Source: Locusta migratoria
Taxonomy: Eukaryota > Arthropoda > Insecta > Orthoptera > Acrididae
Reading direction: 5' to 3'
Assembly: GCA_026315105.1 (NCBI GenBank)
Contig: CM048744.1
Span: 980,213,721-980,277,720 of the forward strand
DNA length: 64,000 bases
Part shown: piece by piece, positions 10,877 to 20,995 of the stretch
How the letters are laid out: each line of letters begins with the position of its first letter
Numbering within the stretch: position 1 is the first letter of the stretch
Position numbers and translations under genes: made by a program
Notes under the pieces: model-generated
Told to the model about the DNA's origin: nothing
Seen by the model: the letters and a program-made list of their open reading frames with translations, nothing else
The model's database searches: none

Positions 10877-11430
10877 ATTATTTTTTATCCTTTATACGTC
10901 TGAAACTGGTCATAAATCAAAATTTGTAACGTTTAAATTGCGATCCAGGCCGTCTGACCTCATATATTGCAGTCCGCTGATGAATAAAACACTTGAACTC
11001 GCTCTCCTCGTCGACAGAGTCGGCTATTAATGTAATTCGGTCTTTATTAATAGACTTCTCCTTTCTCCAGTCTTTCAAAGCCTAATGAAAAGACATACCT
11101 TAACGTTATAGTCTTTGAGGGTATAAGAGTGTGGGTGTAGTGTAGATGGATACAGTCGACGCCTGGTAATCCGCGCATCAAGAAGATGGATCGGCCACGT
11201 TCGCCGCTCGAGGAAGTGGCAGGGGAAAAGGTTCCGCATCCATCGTGGCGGCGCTAGCTTTGCCGTCACTACAGCCGCATCGAGGAATTTCACGAAAAAG
11301 AAATCACACAACTCCCTGTGCGCTCTTACTGCTGTCGTTAACATTTCCAGAAATTCGCGAGAATGACGTAATGAGTTTACAGGCTGCATTCAAAAGCTAG
11401 GAGGAGACTGTTGCCGTTTCTTCCTCCCAC
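10877..11430. other. Unassigned DNA
   Basis: A 104-codon minus-strand open frame (11075-11389) has no motif I recognise, and its composition is not clearly coding. No other feature. Confidence 0.4.
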
Positions 11431-11545
11431 CGTACGACATGATGCAGTGGTACGACACTGGACACGAATGTGGGACGACGGTGGTTCAAATCCTTCTTAG
11501 TTGTCCAGATTTAGGTTATCTTTCATTTCCCCTAAATCATTCCAG
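11431..11545 (+). mobile_element. Old tRNA-derived SINE (type D)
   Basis: The tRNA-like stretch GCAGTGGTACGACACTGGAC is followed by GACGGTGGTTCAAATCC (box B GGTTCAAATCC) and a body reading TTAGGTTATCTTTCATTTCC then CCTAAATCATTCCAG, a layout common in arthropod tRNA-SINEs. Diverged; ends uncertain. Confidence 0.65.
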
Positions 11546-12104
11546 TCCTCATGTACTGAGGAAGTCCGCAGACCGCCCATGCCCTGTTGTCAGTCGGTGA
11601 CGGGTTGACCGTATCTCGCGGGAATGATCAAACCTGCGGACTGCTTCAGTAAGACAAGGCACCAGGTGGCATGGTTATTGGTCGGTTTGGAGACATTCTT
11701 CTGGAGTCAATGATAGTCCCAGTGAGGCTGGTTGCACGCCATTGCGATCAAAATTCGTTATTTCTGAGATCAAGTATCTCGGAATTTATCAATAATTAAG
11801 CATTTACTTCAGTCTTGTGTTCCCTCATCAACGCTGCATCAGGTCGCAATTTTTTTGGGCAGACTGTAACTCACGTCAGGCAGGTAGACGTTGACATAAT
11901 TTTGTGTGTATCCATTCTTGTGGATGGGAGTGGGACGTCGGCTGGTCAGTTCAGTTCTTGCAAAAAATTTTCCAACAGCTCTTCAAGTTATAATTTTATT
12001 TTGGCAACTAGTTTCGGTGCATCAATTGTTACCATCTTCAGGCCCCAATAGTGAATATTTGGATAAGCTCCTCCCATTCATAAGGTTGGATCTCAACTAG
12101 CATC
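11546..12104. other. Unassigned DNA with a GCAACTAGTTTCGGT motif
   Basis: At 12003-12048 the string GCAACTAGTTTCGGTGCATC followed by TTACCATCTTCAGGC is a sequence type that recurs near hairpin elements in this window (10709, 33117, 37970, 45330, 45905). No coding signal. Confidence 0.45.
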
Positions 12105-12211
12105 CGTTTTACCAACCTCCAGTATGTGTCAACGCTGCAACCATTAACTATCAACTATTAACTATCAATTTAGTTGCAGCTTTGACACATACTGAAGGTT
12201 GGTAAAACTGG
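12105..12211. repeat. Short hairpin, arms about 37 bp
   Basis: The left arm CGTTTTACCAACCTCCAGTA continues TGTGTCAACGCTGCAAC; the right arm is GTTGCAGCTTTGACACATAC continuing TGAAGGTTGGTAAAAC. The loop contains ACTATCAACTATTAACTATC, a short tandem motif. Confidence 0.8.
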
Positions 12212-13559
12212 ACCGCCAAAAATGTTTGTAAAGTAGAAGTTACAGCATCACAAAAATAATATATATATAAATTCTGTGGATAACAATTCGTATCAGAGCC
12301 ACCCTTACATTTTTTCTAGCATTTTACAATTAACTCATGAATATTTAAAACCCTTAATTACTATTGTACGTAGATTAAATAAATATTGTCATGTTGTGCA
12401 ACGCCTGAGAGTACACTGACTAGCGGCGGCAGAACGGAGCGAGCTGGCAGGTGATCCGCTCTGGACACACGAATGCAGCACCGGAACTTTATGTAATGAA
12501 CAACCAAATTCTATAAACAGACTTCCTACTCTAACAATCTAAGAAACCTCTACTTCAGCGGTCAGGGCATATCCATGTAAACACCAATTTTGTGCTCCTA
12601 GCAAACGAAAGCCTGGAAATACATTGCAAAATAAAGTTTTTTTAATTATTTTTATACATTATTTTATATTTATTGTATTTCATATTACTTTGAGAGTGAA
12701 AATTAAAAAGAAATTAGTGAAGAACAGTACTTTTTCTGGATTTTTGAACACAAATATGCCTTTATTATTTTTATTATTATTATTTCATATTATTTTGTGA
12801 ATAAAAATTAAAATAAAAAGTTAATTAGGAATATGAGATTTTACTTGCGGACCTCGATAAAAATTTTCAGAAATATCCGGACCCCATCTAAGATTACTTG
12901 CCGATCTCTGTTCTACTCTTAGTCCACCTCTCCTTCCCTCGTCTCTCTGCATCCATCTCTTTCTCTCCCATCTCTCTGTTCGATTCCACCTTTCCCTCTC
13001 TCGGGAAACACTTTTGTAAGGTTCTCTCTGCCATGTACCATACAAATATTTATGTACCCAGTGACCTTCCTGTTGGATTAAAGGTCATGTGTGCAAACAT
13101 TCATCACTATCGGAACATAACTATAGATTTGTTTGCAATAGAAACACAGGGTCGCACTGAAAAACGCACTCTGATCTCAAATTTTCCAGTTTTATTTCAT
13201 ACAACCTTTATTCTGAGAATAACGAAAACAAAAAGGATCTGTGAAATCGGTCGAGCCGTTCTTAAATTACGGCGCGACCAAGGTATTTAGCGAGCCATGC
13301 CCTGCATGAAACTTGAGGTAGACGTTGACATTTCTGTTGTTTCGAATGTCAAGCGTGTAAAATTTCGTGAAGATGGGAATATTCGCCAGTCTGTAGGAAA
13401 AGTATCCTCTGCCATGCACCTTAATTCTGTCCTAATGCAAAATACTTTCTTAGCTGACGTATTTTGCCTATAAACTACATACCAGAAAAATTCCAGCTTC
13501 ATTGGTGCTGTAGTTTTAGAGATGTTGTGCTTAGTCAGTGAATGACTGCCGGAGTGACC
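12212..13559. other. AT-rich and pyrimidine-rich DNA, nothing recognised
   Basis: Contains TTATTATTATT runs near 12760-12790 and a C/T-rich tract at 12895-13010. Open frames here (for example 12898-13290) show no motif and partly reflect the low-complexity tract. Confidence 0.45.
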
Positions 13560-13640
13560 TTTCGCTTTTATATATATACTAGCTTAATTCCCGCTGCTTC
13601 GCACGCGTAGTCTACGTGGACTGCATTGATTGTTTCTACT
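13560..13640 (+). repeat. Helitron-associated-type repeat signature
   Basis: TATATATACTAGCTTAATTC followed by CCGCTGCTTCGCACGCG resembles the ACTAGC..CCCGCGGCTTCGC string often found at ends of insect Helitron-like or related repeats. Only the signature is seen; element limits are unknown. Confidence 0.4.
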
Positions 13641-14039
13641 TCTACTTCATTTTCATAGATTTATCTTTAAAAATGCTTTCCTAATCAGGTATTTTGATAA
13701 AACTTGCCACCCCCTATTGCACCATAGATGGCAGAATTCATAACATCCCGAAACACATTTTTAATAAATTTTAACCATAGTTCCAAATCCAAATTTTCGC
13801 AATTCTAGCATGAAAACAGTCGTAGTAGCACCGTTAAAAGATTTTCCATTATTTCACCCTCTTAATGGTTGAATTTCGAAAAATATCGAAACACGTGTTT
13901 TTAAAATTCCAGTAAAAATCTAAATCCGAAGTTTTGTATTTCTTGCTTAAAAATTGCCTGAATGGCAACGTATTAAAAAAAAAAAAAGAAAAAAGAAAAA
14001 AAAGAAAACACCTTTCATCCTCTATTTCACCCCCTTAGG
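13641..14039. other. Unassigned DNA
   Basis: A-rich simple sequence at 13974-14008. The flanking CACCCTCTTAATGG and CACCCCCTTAGGC strings suggest a decayed continuation of the preceding repeat type. No gene. Confidence 0.4.
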
Positions 14040-14399
14040 CTTTTGAAATATGGTGCTACAGAAGAATGCTGAAGATTAGGTGGGTGGATCGCGTAACTAA
14101 TGAGGAGGTATTGAACAGAATTGGAGAGAAAAGAAATTTCGGACATACCTTGACTAAAAGAAGGGATAGATTGGTAGGACACATTCTTAGACATCAAGGA
14201 ATTGTGAATTTAGCATTGGAGGGAAGTGTGTGGGGTAAACATCGCAGAGTAAGACCAAGAGATGGATACAGTAAGCAGATTTAGACAGATGTAGGTTGCC
14301 GTTCTTATGAGGATTTGAAGAGGCTTGCTCAGGATAGGGTATTGTGGAGAGCTGCATCAAACCAGTCTCCGGACTGAAGACCACAACAACAACAACAGG
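14040..14399 (+). mobile_element. RTE-type LINE, 3' end
   Basis: Reads FEIWCYRRMLKIRWVDRVTN then EEVLNRIGEKRNFGHTLTKR and SVWGKHRRVRPRDGYSKQI, with a premature stop at 14282 and continuation of the frame to ...RVLWRAASNQSPD. It ends in (CAA)n at 14383-14396. 5'-truncated, inactive. Confidence 0.85.
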
Positions 14400-14727
14400 G
14401 TTGGTAATATCGAAAGATCGCTGATACCTGCAGTGTAACATGAACTTCTGCAAATTTCAAAATTCTATCGTCTGTAGATTCACTTTTCATCGCCGTTTTC
14501 TTTTAAAAAGTGATCTTTTCTGTATTCGTACGCTTGTTGCAGAAAAACAACTGAAGAAAGTGCATCACGTGATCCTAAGTACTACAGTAGTACTGCCAGT
14601 GTAGTTAACGCTCAGTTAATGTATGTCTGTGTTTCCCAATGTTTTATCTTTGAGCCTTTTATCTTTGGGCGTCTGTTGATGGTCGTATTGCTCCACATTT
14701 TACGGATTTTTGTTCGCCACACTCACC
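14400..14727. other. Unassigned DNA
   Basis: No recognisable feature between the RTE tail and the TSD of the next SINE. Confidence 0.4.
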
Positions 14728-14739
14728 CACTCACCGGCA

Positions 14740-14940
14740 GCCGGCCGCGATGGCCGAGGGGACTGAGGCGCTTCAGTCACGGTCTGCACGGCCACTACGG
14801 TCGGGGGTTCGAATCCCCCCTCGAGCTTGGATGTTTGTGCCGTCCTAGTAGGTAAGTAGTTGATAAGTAGTTTGTAAGTTTAGGGACTGATGACCCCGTA
14901 GTTAAGTCCCATAAGCTTAGCAAACATTTGAGCATTTGAA
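14740..14940 (+). mobile_element. tRNA-derived SINE (type A), with TSD
   Basis: Head GCCGGCCGCGATGGCCGAGG, box B GGTTCGAATCC (14806-14816), standard tail. Flanks CACTCACCGGCA (14728-14739) and CACTCACTGGCA (14941-14952) match at 11 of 12 bases. Confidence 0.93.
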
Positions 14941-15061
14941 CACTCACTGGCACACACCGCAAGCCTAAATGCTACTCTCAGGCATAACCGCCTTTGGTCT
15001 GCAGTGAGTAAGTTTTGATACCAAGTGAAATATATGTGTATTGATATAGAGATTCCATTTT

Positions 15062-15575
15062 TACGAGGGGTGTTAAAATGAAACGGTTGGATGTGTTTGA
15101 AGTCTTTATTCAGAAGTAACCACAACTACCCTACTGGTTAACGAGCCGGATTTCGTGCTCCTATAATTCCTGTGGCTCTGACAATAGAATAGCCATTGGG
15201 TAGTCCTCTGTGTCACTTACATCGTTGTCAGAGTTAAGTGCTTCCCTTTGAAATTTTTTAGCAGACCAAACAGATGTAAGTCACGGGGCAACATGTAGTG
15301 CGGATGCTCGAGCTGCTCATACTTCATCAGTACACGTTGTGTGACCCTGGATACGTGAGAACGCGTTTTTTCATGAAGCAGGGTCATTTCTCCCCGAGCA
15401 GCCCAGACCGGTGGCTCTTGATGGAGTTGCATGTGCTACGGAGTGTCTCACAGTAGATGTTAATGGTTTTTCCGAGCTCGAGAAATTCGACGAGTATCGG
15501 ACCTCGAACGTTCAAAAATGGTGACCAACTGCTTGCCTGTTGAGGGCACAGACTTGAATCGTTTGAGGAGGTGAC
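15062..15575 (-). pseudogene. mariner-type transposase fragment with one TIR
   Basis: The minus strand reads VEFLELGKTINIYCETLRST near 15480, then LLHEKTRSHVSRVTQRVLMK and LPRDLHLFGLLKNFKGKH (frame 15217-15432). In mariner transposases these are the LLHDNARPH and PSDFHLFG blocks holding the second and third catalytic Asp. Here the second is Glu (LLHEK), while the third (RDLHLF) is kept. The element end TACGAGGGGTGTTAAAATGA lies at 15062. The N-terminal half is absent; inactive. Confidence 0.72.
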
Positions 15576-15579
15576 GACG

Positions 15580-15771
15580 CATCTACATCTGTATATATAC
15601 TCCGCAATCTACCGTAAGGTGCGTGGCGGAGGGTATACTGTACCACTACTAGGCATTTCCTCTCCTATCCCACTCTCAAATACAACGAGGGAAAAAGAAT
15701 GCCTATATGCCTCAGTACCAGCCCTAATTTCTCTTATCTTGTCATGGTGATCACTACGCGAAATGTAAGTA
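15580..15771 (-). mobile_element. Older CR1 (family 2), 3' end, left of a nested CR1
   Basis: It matches the 3' part of the other family-2 copy at 29401-29590: GTAAGGTGCGTGGCGGAGGG, CCACTACTAGGCATTTCCT and ACGAGGGAAAAAGAATGCC. It ends at GCGAAATGTAAGTA, exactly where family 1 was inserted; family 2 resumes at 19225. Confidence 0.85.
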
Positions 15772-15856
15772 CATCTACATCTACATCTACATGGGATACT
15801 CTGCAAATCACATTTAAGTGCCTGGCAGAGGGTTCATCGAACCACAATTATACTAT

Positions 15857-18688
15857 TTATCTCCCATTCCATTCTCGAATAGCGCGGGGGAAGAAAGAAC
15901 ACCTGAATCTCTCTGTTCGAGCCCTGATTTCTCGTATTTTATTTTGATGATCATTTCTACCTATGTAAGTGGGAGTCAACAATATATTTTCGCATTCGGA
16001 GGAGAATGTTGGCGATTGGAGTTTCGCAAGTAACCCACGCCTCAGCGATAAGCGCCGTTGTTGTAATGATTCCCATCCCAGATCCTGTATCATTTCCGTA
16101 ACGCTGTCTCCCTTGTATCGTGACAATACGAAACGAGCTGCCCTTCTTTGGACTCTTTCGATGTCCTCCGTCAAACCCACCTGATAAGGATCCCACACTG
16201 GGCTGCAATACTCCAAAAATGGACGGACAAGCGCAGTGTATGCAGTTTCTTTAGTAGTTCTGTTGCATCTTTTAAGGGTTCTGCCAATAAAACGCAGTCT
16301 CTGGTTCGCCTTTCCCACGATATTATCTACGTGTTCTTTCCAGTTTAAGTCTGAAGTAATAGTGATTCCTAGGTATTTTGTGGAGTTTACGGCCTTCACA
16401 TTTGATTGATTTATGTTGTAAACAAAGTTTAACGGATTTCTTTTCGTACTCATGTGGACGACTTCACACTTCTCATTATTTAGAGTCAATTGCCAATTTT
16501 TACACCATACTGATATCTTATTCAGATCGTCCTGCAGTTGGTTTTGATCTTCAGATGATTTTACTAGACGGTAAATGACGGCGTCATCTGCAAACAACCT
16601 AAGAGAGCTACTTAGATTTTCCCCTAAATCGTTTATGTAAATAAGGAATAGCAGAGGACCAATAACACTACCTTGTGGAACGCCCGATATCACCTCTGTT
16701 TTAGTCGATGCCTTACCATCGATTACTACGAACTGTGTCCTCTCTGACAAGAAATCCCCTATCCAATTGCAAATTTGGGGCGATATACCATGACCACGCA
16801 ATTTGATTAAAAGCCGTTTGTGAGGTACGGTGTCAAAAGCTTTCTGGAAATCAAGAAATACGGAGTCGATTTGCGAACCTTTGTCGATAGCACCCATCAC
16901 TTCGTGTGAATATAGAGCTAGTTGTGTTTCGCATGAGCGATATTTTCTAAATCCGTGTTGACCTTGGGTCAATAGATCGTTCTGTTCGAGATAATTCATA
17001 ATATTTGAATACAGGATATGTTCCAAAACCCTGCTGCAAATTGACGTCAATGAAATAGGCCTGTAGTTTAGTGGGTTACTCCTACTGCCTTTCTTGAATA
17101 TAGGTGTGACCTGTGCAACTTTCCAATCTTTTGGTACAGATCCTTCTATGAGAGAGCGGTTGTATATGACTGTTAAGTAAGGAGCTATCGCTTCAGCATA
17201 ATCAGATAGAAATCTAATGGGTATACAATCCGGACCAGAAGACTTGTTCTTATTAAGTGATTTTAGTTGCTGCACTACTCCGATGATATCTACTTCTATG
17301 TTACTCATTACGGCATCTGTTCGTAATTCGAAATCTGGAATATTGGTTTCGTCTTCTTTAGTGAATGAGTTTCTAAAAGCTAAGTTTAGTAACTCTGCTT
17401 TAGTAGCGCTGTCATCGGCAGGATCGCCATTACTATCACGTAGTGAAGGTATTGTTTGTGACTTTCCCCGAGTATATTTAACATATGACCAAAATCTCTT
17501 TGGGTTTTCAGTCAAATTACGAGAAAGAGTTTCGTTGTGATAAATGTTGTAGGCATCTCGCATTGAAATCCTCGCTAAATTTCGAGCTTCTGAGTACAAT
17601 CGCAAATCCTGGGGATTTCGTGTTCGTTTAAATTTAGTATGCCTTTTCCTTTGCTTTTGCAACAGTGTCCTAACCTGTTTTGTGTACCAATGGGGATCGC
17701 CTCCTTCTTTTATTAATTTATTAGGTATAAAACTGTCAATTGCTGTCGATACCACTTCTTTGAATTTGAGCCACATCTGGTCTACACCTACGTTTAGTGT
17801 TAGAAACGAGTGGAAGCTGTCTTTCAAGAAGCAATGTATTTTGTTTCTATCTGCTTTCCTGAACAAATATACTTTGCGTTTATTTTTGGTGACTTTGGGA
17901 CTTTCGATATTCAATTTCGCTACTACAGCTCTGTGTTCACTAATACCTGTATCCGTTTTGATGCTCATTATGAGCTCAGGATTATTTGTTGCTAAGAGAT
18001 CAAGTGTGTTTTCACATCCATTTACAATTCTAGTTGGCTCATGAACTAATTGTTCGAAGTAATTCTCAGAGAATGCGTTGAGTACAATTTCGGACGATGT
18101 TTTATGCCTACCTCCTGATTTGAAAATATAATTTCGCCAACAGATCGAGGGTAAATTAAAATCACCACCTACTATTATCGTGTGAGTCGGGTACGTTTTT
18201 GTAATTAGACTCAGGTTTTCTTTGAACCTTTCTGCTATTGTATCGTCAGAGTCGGGAGGCCGGTAAAAGGAACCGATTATTAACTTCTTACGATTTTCGG
18301 GTACAACCTCTACCCATAATAGCTCGCACGAACTATCAACTTCAACTTCGCTACATGAAATACTACTTTTGACGGCGACAAACACGCCCCCACCTATTTT
18401 ATTTAATCTATCCTTTCTGAATACCGTTAGATCTTTTGAAAATACTTCTTCTGAACTTATTTCCGGCTTGAGCCAACTTTCGCTGCCTATAATGATGTGT
18501 GTTTCGGTGCTTTCTATTAACGCTTGCAGTTCTGGAACTTTCCCGACACAGCTACGACAATTTACAACTGTTATACCGATAGTTTCCGGATCTACATTTC
18601 CCCCGTGATCCACCTGAACCCTTTGAGATTGCCCATTTTCTATTTCTCCGAAGCTCTTTATCCTAAAAAACCGCCCAGTCCACGCCAC
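15857..18688 (-). CDS. CR1 ORF2: endonuclease-reverse transcriptase, intact frame
   Basis: 943 codons without a stop. The N-terminal half is an apurinic-type endonuclease of the EEP fold: NCRSC (43-47), SESWL (69-73), SFYRPP (140-145), GGDFN (174-178) and SEH (250-252); the usual SDH has Glu instead of Asp, which may be a family variant or damage. The RT domain follows: NKSSGPDCIP (482-491), NYRPISLTS (541-549), HGFRKYRSCETQ (578-589), the catalytic LDFQKAFD (612-619), GVPQGSVIGPLLF (669-681) and catalytic FADD (699-702). It would nick target DNA and prime cDNA synthesis there. The frame has no ATG before codon 241: the apparent first codon is GTG, and the frame opens after an in-frame TAG at 18740-18742. 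Translation probably depends on ORF1 (see the slippery site) or on a non-AUG start. Neighbour ORF1 overlaps by about 30 bases. Confidence 0.92.
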   Translation of the reverse strand: MAWTGRFFRIKSFGEIENGQSQRVQVDHGGNVDPETIGITVVNCRSCVGKVPELQALIESTETHIIIGSESWLKPEISSEEVFSKDLTVFRKDRLNKIGGGVFVAVKSSISCSEVEVDSSCELLWVEVVPENRKKLIIGSFYRPPDSDDTIAERFKENLSLITKTYPTHTIIVGGDFNLPSICWRNYIFKSGGRHKTSSEIVLNAFSENYFEQLVHEPTRIVNGCENTLDLLATNNPELIMSIKTDTGISEHRAVVAKLNIESPKVTKNKRKVYLFRKADRNKIHCFLKDSFHSFLTLNVGVDQMWLKFKEVVSTAIDSFIPNKLIKEGGDPHWYTKQVRTLLQKQRKRHTKFKRTRNPQDLRLYSEARNLARISMRDAYNIYHNETLSRNLTENPKRFWSYVKYTRGKSQTIPSLRDSNGDPADDSATKAELLNLAFRNSFTKEDETNIPDFELRTDAVMSNIEVDIIGVVQQLKSLNKNKSSGPDCIPIRFLSDYAEAIAPYLTVIYNRSLIEGSVPKDWKVAQVTPIFKKGSRSNPLNYRPISLTSICSRVLEHILYSNIMNYLEQNDLLTQGQHGFRKYRSCETQLALYSHEVMGAIDKGSQIDSVFLDFQKAFDTVPHKRLLIKLRGHGISPQICNWIGDFLSERTQFVVIDGKASTKTEVISGVPQGSVIGPLLFLIYINDLGENLSSSLRLFADDAVIYRLVKSSEDQNQLQDDLNKISVWCKNWQLTLNNEKCEVVHMSTKRNPLNFVYNINQSNVKAVNSTKYLGITITSDLNWKEHVDNIVGKANQRLRFIGRTLKRCNRTTKETAYTALVRPFLEYCSPVWDPYQVGLTEDIERVQRRAARFVLSRYKGDSVTEMIQDLGWESLQQRRLSLRRGLLAKLQSPTFSSECENILLTPTYIGRNDHQNKIREIRARTERFRCSFFPRAIREWNGR

Positions 18689-19224
18689 ACAGCCCCCGCT
18701 ACCCGTGTAGCCGCTTCCTGCGTATAGTGGACTCCTGACCTATTCAGCGGAACCCGGAAACCCACCACCCGATGGCGCAAGTCAAGGAATCTGCAGCCTA
18801 CACGGTCGCAGAACCGTCTGAGCCTCTGATTCAGACCCTCCACTCGGCTCTGTATCAGAGGTCCACAGTCGGTCCTGTCAACTATGCTGCAGATGGTGAG
18901 CTCTGCTTTCATCTTGCAAGCAAGACTGACAGTCTTTACCACTTCAGTTAGCCGCTCGAAACCTGAGAGGATCTCTTCAGATCCGAAACGACACACATCA
19001 TTGGTACCGACGTGAGCCACCACCTGCAGTTGGCTGCACCCCGTACCCTTCATGGCATCCGGGAGGACCCGTTCCACATCTGGAATGACTCCACCCGGTA
19101 TGCACACGGAGTGCACGTTGGCCTTCTTCCCCTCCTTGGCAGCCATCTCTCTAAGGGGCTCCATCACCCGCCTAACGTTGGAGCTCCCGACTACAAGTAA
19201 ACCCACCCTCTGTGAAAGCCCTCT
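18658..19224 (-). CDS. CR1 ORF1 C-terminal part: SGNH/GDSL-type hydrolase domain (5'-truncated)
   Basis: About 185 codons remain. The blocks are VVGSSNVRRV near the start (the nucleophile region of SGNH esterases), HVGTNDV (block III GTND) and RSGVHYTQEAA (the His block). Esterase-like domains of this kind are known in ORF1 proteins of CR1 elements, where they are thought to support RNA-particle or membrane interactions. The true N-terminus is missing because the element is cut at 19224, so no start codon can be assigned; the first internal ATG is about 15 codons in. The stop TAA (18658-18660) lies inside ORF2. No inactivating stop is seen in the retained part. Identification rests on motif order. 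Confidence 0.8.
   Translation of the reverse strand, partial: RGLSQRVGLLVVGSSNVRRVMEPLREMAAKEGKKANVHSVCIPGGVIPDVERVLPDAMKGTGCSQLQVVAHVGTNDVCRFGSEEILSGFERLTEVVKTVSLACKMKAELTICSIVDRTDCGPLIQSRVEGLNQRLRRFCDRVGCRFLDLRHRVVGFRVPLNRSGVHYTQEAATRVAGAVWRGLGGFLG
18664..18670 (-). promoter_or_regulatory. Candidate -1 ribosomal frameshift site (T TTT TTA)
   Basis: The heptamer TTTTTTA sits in the ORF1 zero frame as GGT TTT TTA GGA TAA. A -1 slip would continue as AGG ATA AAG, exactly the ORF2 frame. It lies one codon before the ORF1 stop, the canonical position for such signals. No downstream pseudoknot was tested. Confidence 0.5.
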
Positions 19225-20270
19225 GTAGGAGGCAGCAAGATCGTACTACACTCAGCTTCAAATTCCGGCTCTCTAAATTTACTCAACAGAAATTCACGAA
19301 AAGAACGTCGCCTTTCCTCCAGCGATCCCCAATTGAGTTGCCGCAGCATTTCCGTGACACTCGCGCATTGGTCGAACCTACCAGTAACAAACCTAGCTGC
19401 CCTTCTCTGAACTGCTTCTATGTCTTCCTTTAAACTGATCTGCTGCGGGTCCCAAACACTTGAGAAATACTCAAGACGTGGTCGTACAAGCGTTTTATAG
19501 GCAGTCTCCTTTACAGATGTACATCTTTCAAAATTCTTCCAATAAACCGAAGTCGGCTGTCCGCTTTACTCACAACGGTTCTTACATGTTCGTTCCATTT
19601 CATATCCCTCTGCAATGTTAGGCCTAGATATTTGAACGACGCAACAGCATCAAGAAGCTCACTACTAATGCTGTGTTCGAACATTATGGGATTGTTTTCC
19701 CTATTCATGTGCATCACCTTACATTTTTCTACATTGAGAGCTAGCTGCCATTCTTCACACCAACTAGAAATTTTGTCTAAGTCAACCTGTATGCTATTAC
19801 AGTCAGTTACAGACGACACCCTCCCATACACCACAGCATCATCAGCAAACAGCCGCAAATTACAACTTACTCTGTCCATCAGATCATTTATATAGACAGA
19901 AAATAATAGCGGTCCTATCACACTCCCCTGGGGCACGCCTGACGATACACTCGTCTCTGATGAACACTCGCTGTCGAGAACAACGTACTGCGTTCTATTA
20001 CTTAGGAAGTCTTCCAGCCAGTCACATTCCATAAGCTCGTATCTTCTTTAGCAGTCTGCAGTATGGCACCGCATCGAACGTCTTTTTGAAGTCGAGAAAA
20101 ACACAATCCGCCTGTTGCCCTTCGTCCATGGCTCGCAAGATGTCATGTGAGAAAATGGCAACCTGAGTTTCACATGAACGATTGTTTCCTGAACCCGTGC
20201 TGATTCATAGAAACAAGCTTTTCCGTCTCAAGGAAATTTACTGTATTCGAACTGAGAATATGCTCCAAAA
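19225..20270 (-). mobile_element. Older CR1 (family 2), coding part right of the nested CR1
   Basis: The frame 19511-20032 encodes DWLEDFLSNRTQYVVLD, SSGVPQGSVIGPLLFSVYIN, LRLFADDAVVYGR (catalytic ADD kept), CEEWQLALNVEKCKV and FKYLGLTLQRDMKWNEHVR. A short deletion near 20027, compared with the copy at 30380, and other indels break the frame. It ends at TGCTCCAAAA (20270), where a tRNA-bearing repeat is inserted. Confidence 0.88.
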
Positions 20271-20961
20271 AATCGCACTGACGTGTTTTACGGCCCACTT
20301 TATATTTGTAGTTTTATAAGTTTTTGCAAACATTTTGGACAAAAATAATAGTGTGAACAATAAAAAATTAATAAGTGTGTTTAAAATCCTTTTAGGAAAA
20401 AAAATTAAGTAGTGGGGGGGGGGGGCTTTGAGCCACTGGCCTTCGGCATCACAGTCGAAAGAATTGCCCACTACGCTACGGCCAACACTTAGAAGTTGCG
20501 TTCTCAAATTTCTTACTATTCATGGCCGTTGTTAACTGGTGCTAATATGGCATTTGTAGACACTAGATTAGCATGTATCGTACGAAGAACCACGTGTTTT
20601 TGTTAATTCTTCTGTGCGCCATTGCTTTTAAATGACAGCGTGTAAGTTAGAATATGAAAATCATCAAATACGCAACGCAAGGGCGTATGCCAGAGAGAGT
20701 TCTGGTCGATGAATGTCGCGTGACATCTGCGAACGGCTGGTTTTCGTTAATTCAATGGAGGGTGTGAAAACTCTGCAAATATCTCTGAAACGGTACGAGA
20801 CATAAAAACATAACGGAGCTTAGTTGTAGAGAATTTGCTCCTCTACAAATTGGGTCATTCTGGTGAATGGCTAAGCCGTTATTTTCATTTAAAATTCGAG
20901 CTGTCAAAAAACGATCGCAAAGGCCCACTTTCAGTGTTACTACCGTAACGTAAAGTGGGCC
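20271..20961 (-). mobile_element. tRNA-bearing repeat with GGCCCACTTTA ends, copy 1
   Basis: Ends: GGCCCACTTTA at 20292-20302 and TAAAGTGGGCC at 20951-20961. Beyond the left copy, GTAAAACACGTCAGTGCGAT followed by a T-run (minus strand) also belongs to the element because copy 2 shares it. The right end holds a hairpin of about 40 bp made from two GGCCCACTTT strings (20922 and 20961). Internally a tRNA-like stretch (20419-20490, minus) has box A GCGTAGTGGGC and a degraded box B. Inserted in family-2 CR1, which continues as AATCCAACATTAAACTGATG. No transposase is encoded. The superfamily is unknown. Confidence 0.75.
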
Positions 20962-20995
20962 AATCCAACATTAAACTGATGTCAGCGATGTTGTT

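Larger units (their letters stand above)
15772..19224 (-). mobile_element. CR1 LINE (family 1), nearly complete, 5'-truncated in ORF1
   Basis: Read on the minus strand: a partial ORF1 with SGNH-hydrolase domain, the complete ORF2 (endonuclease plus RT), a short 3' UTR with AACCCTCTGCCAGGCACTTA, and a terminal (TGTAGA)n-type tail (plus-strand CATCTACATCTACATCTACA at 15772-15800). It lies inside family-2 CR1, with only GTA shared at the junctions (15769-15771 and 19225-19227), in keeping with the short or absent TSDs usual for CR1. The intact ORF2 suggests a fairly recent insertion. Confidence 0.9.

Noticed and set aside
16148..18727. Plus-strand open frames of 60-120 codons across 15.8-18.7 kb
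   Set aside because: Antisense shadows of the intact CR1 ORF2, with no motifs of their own.
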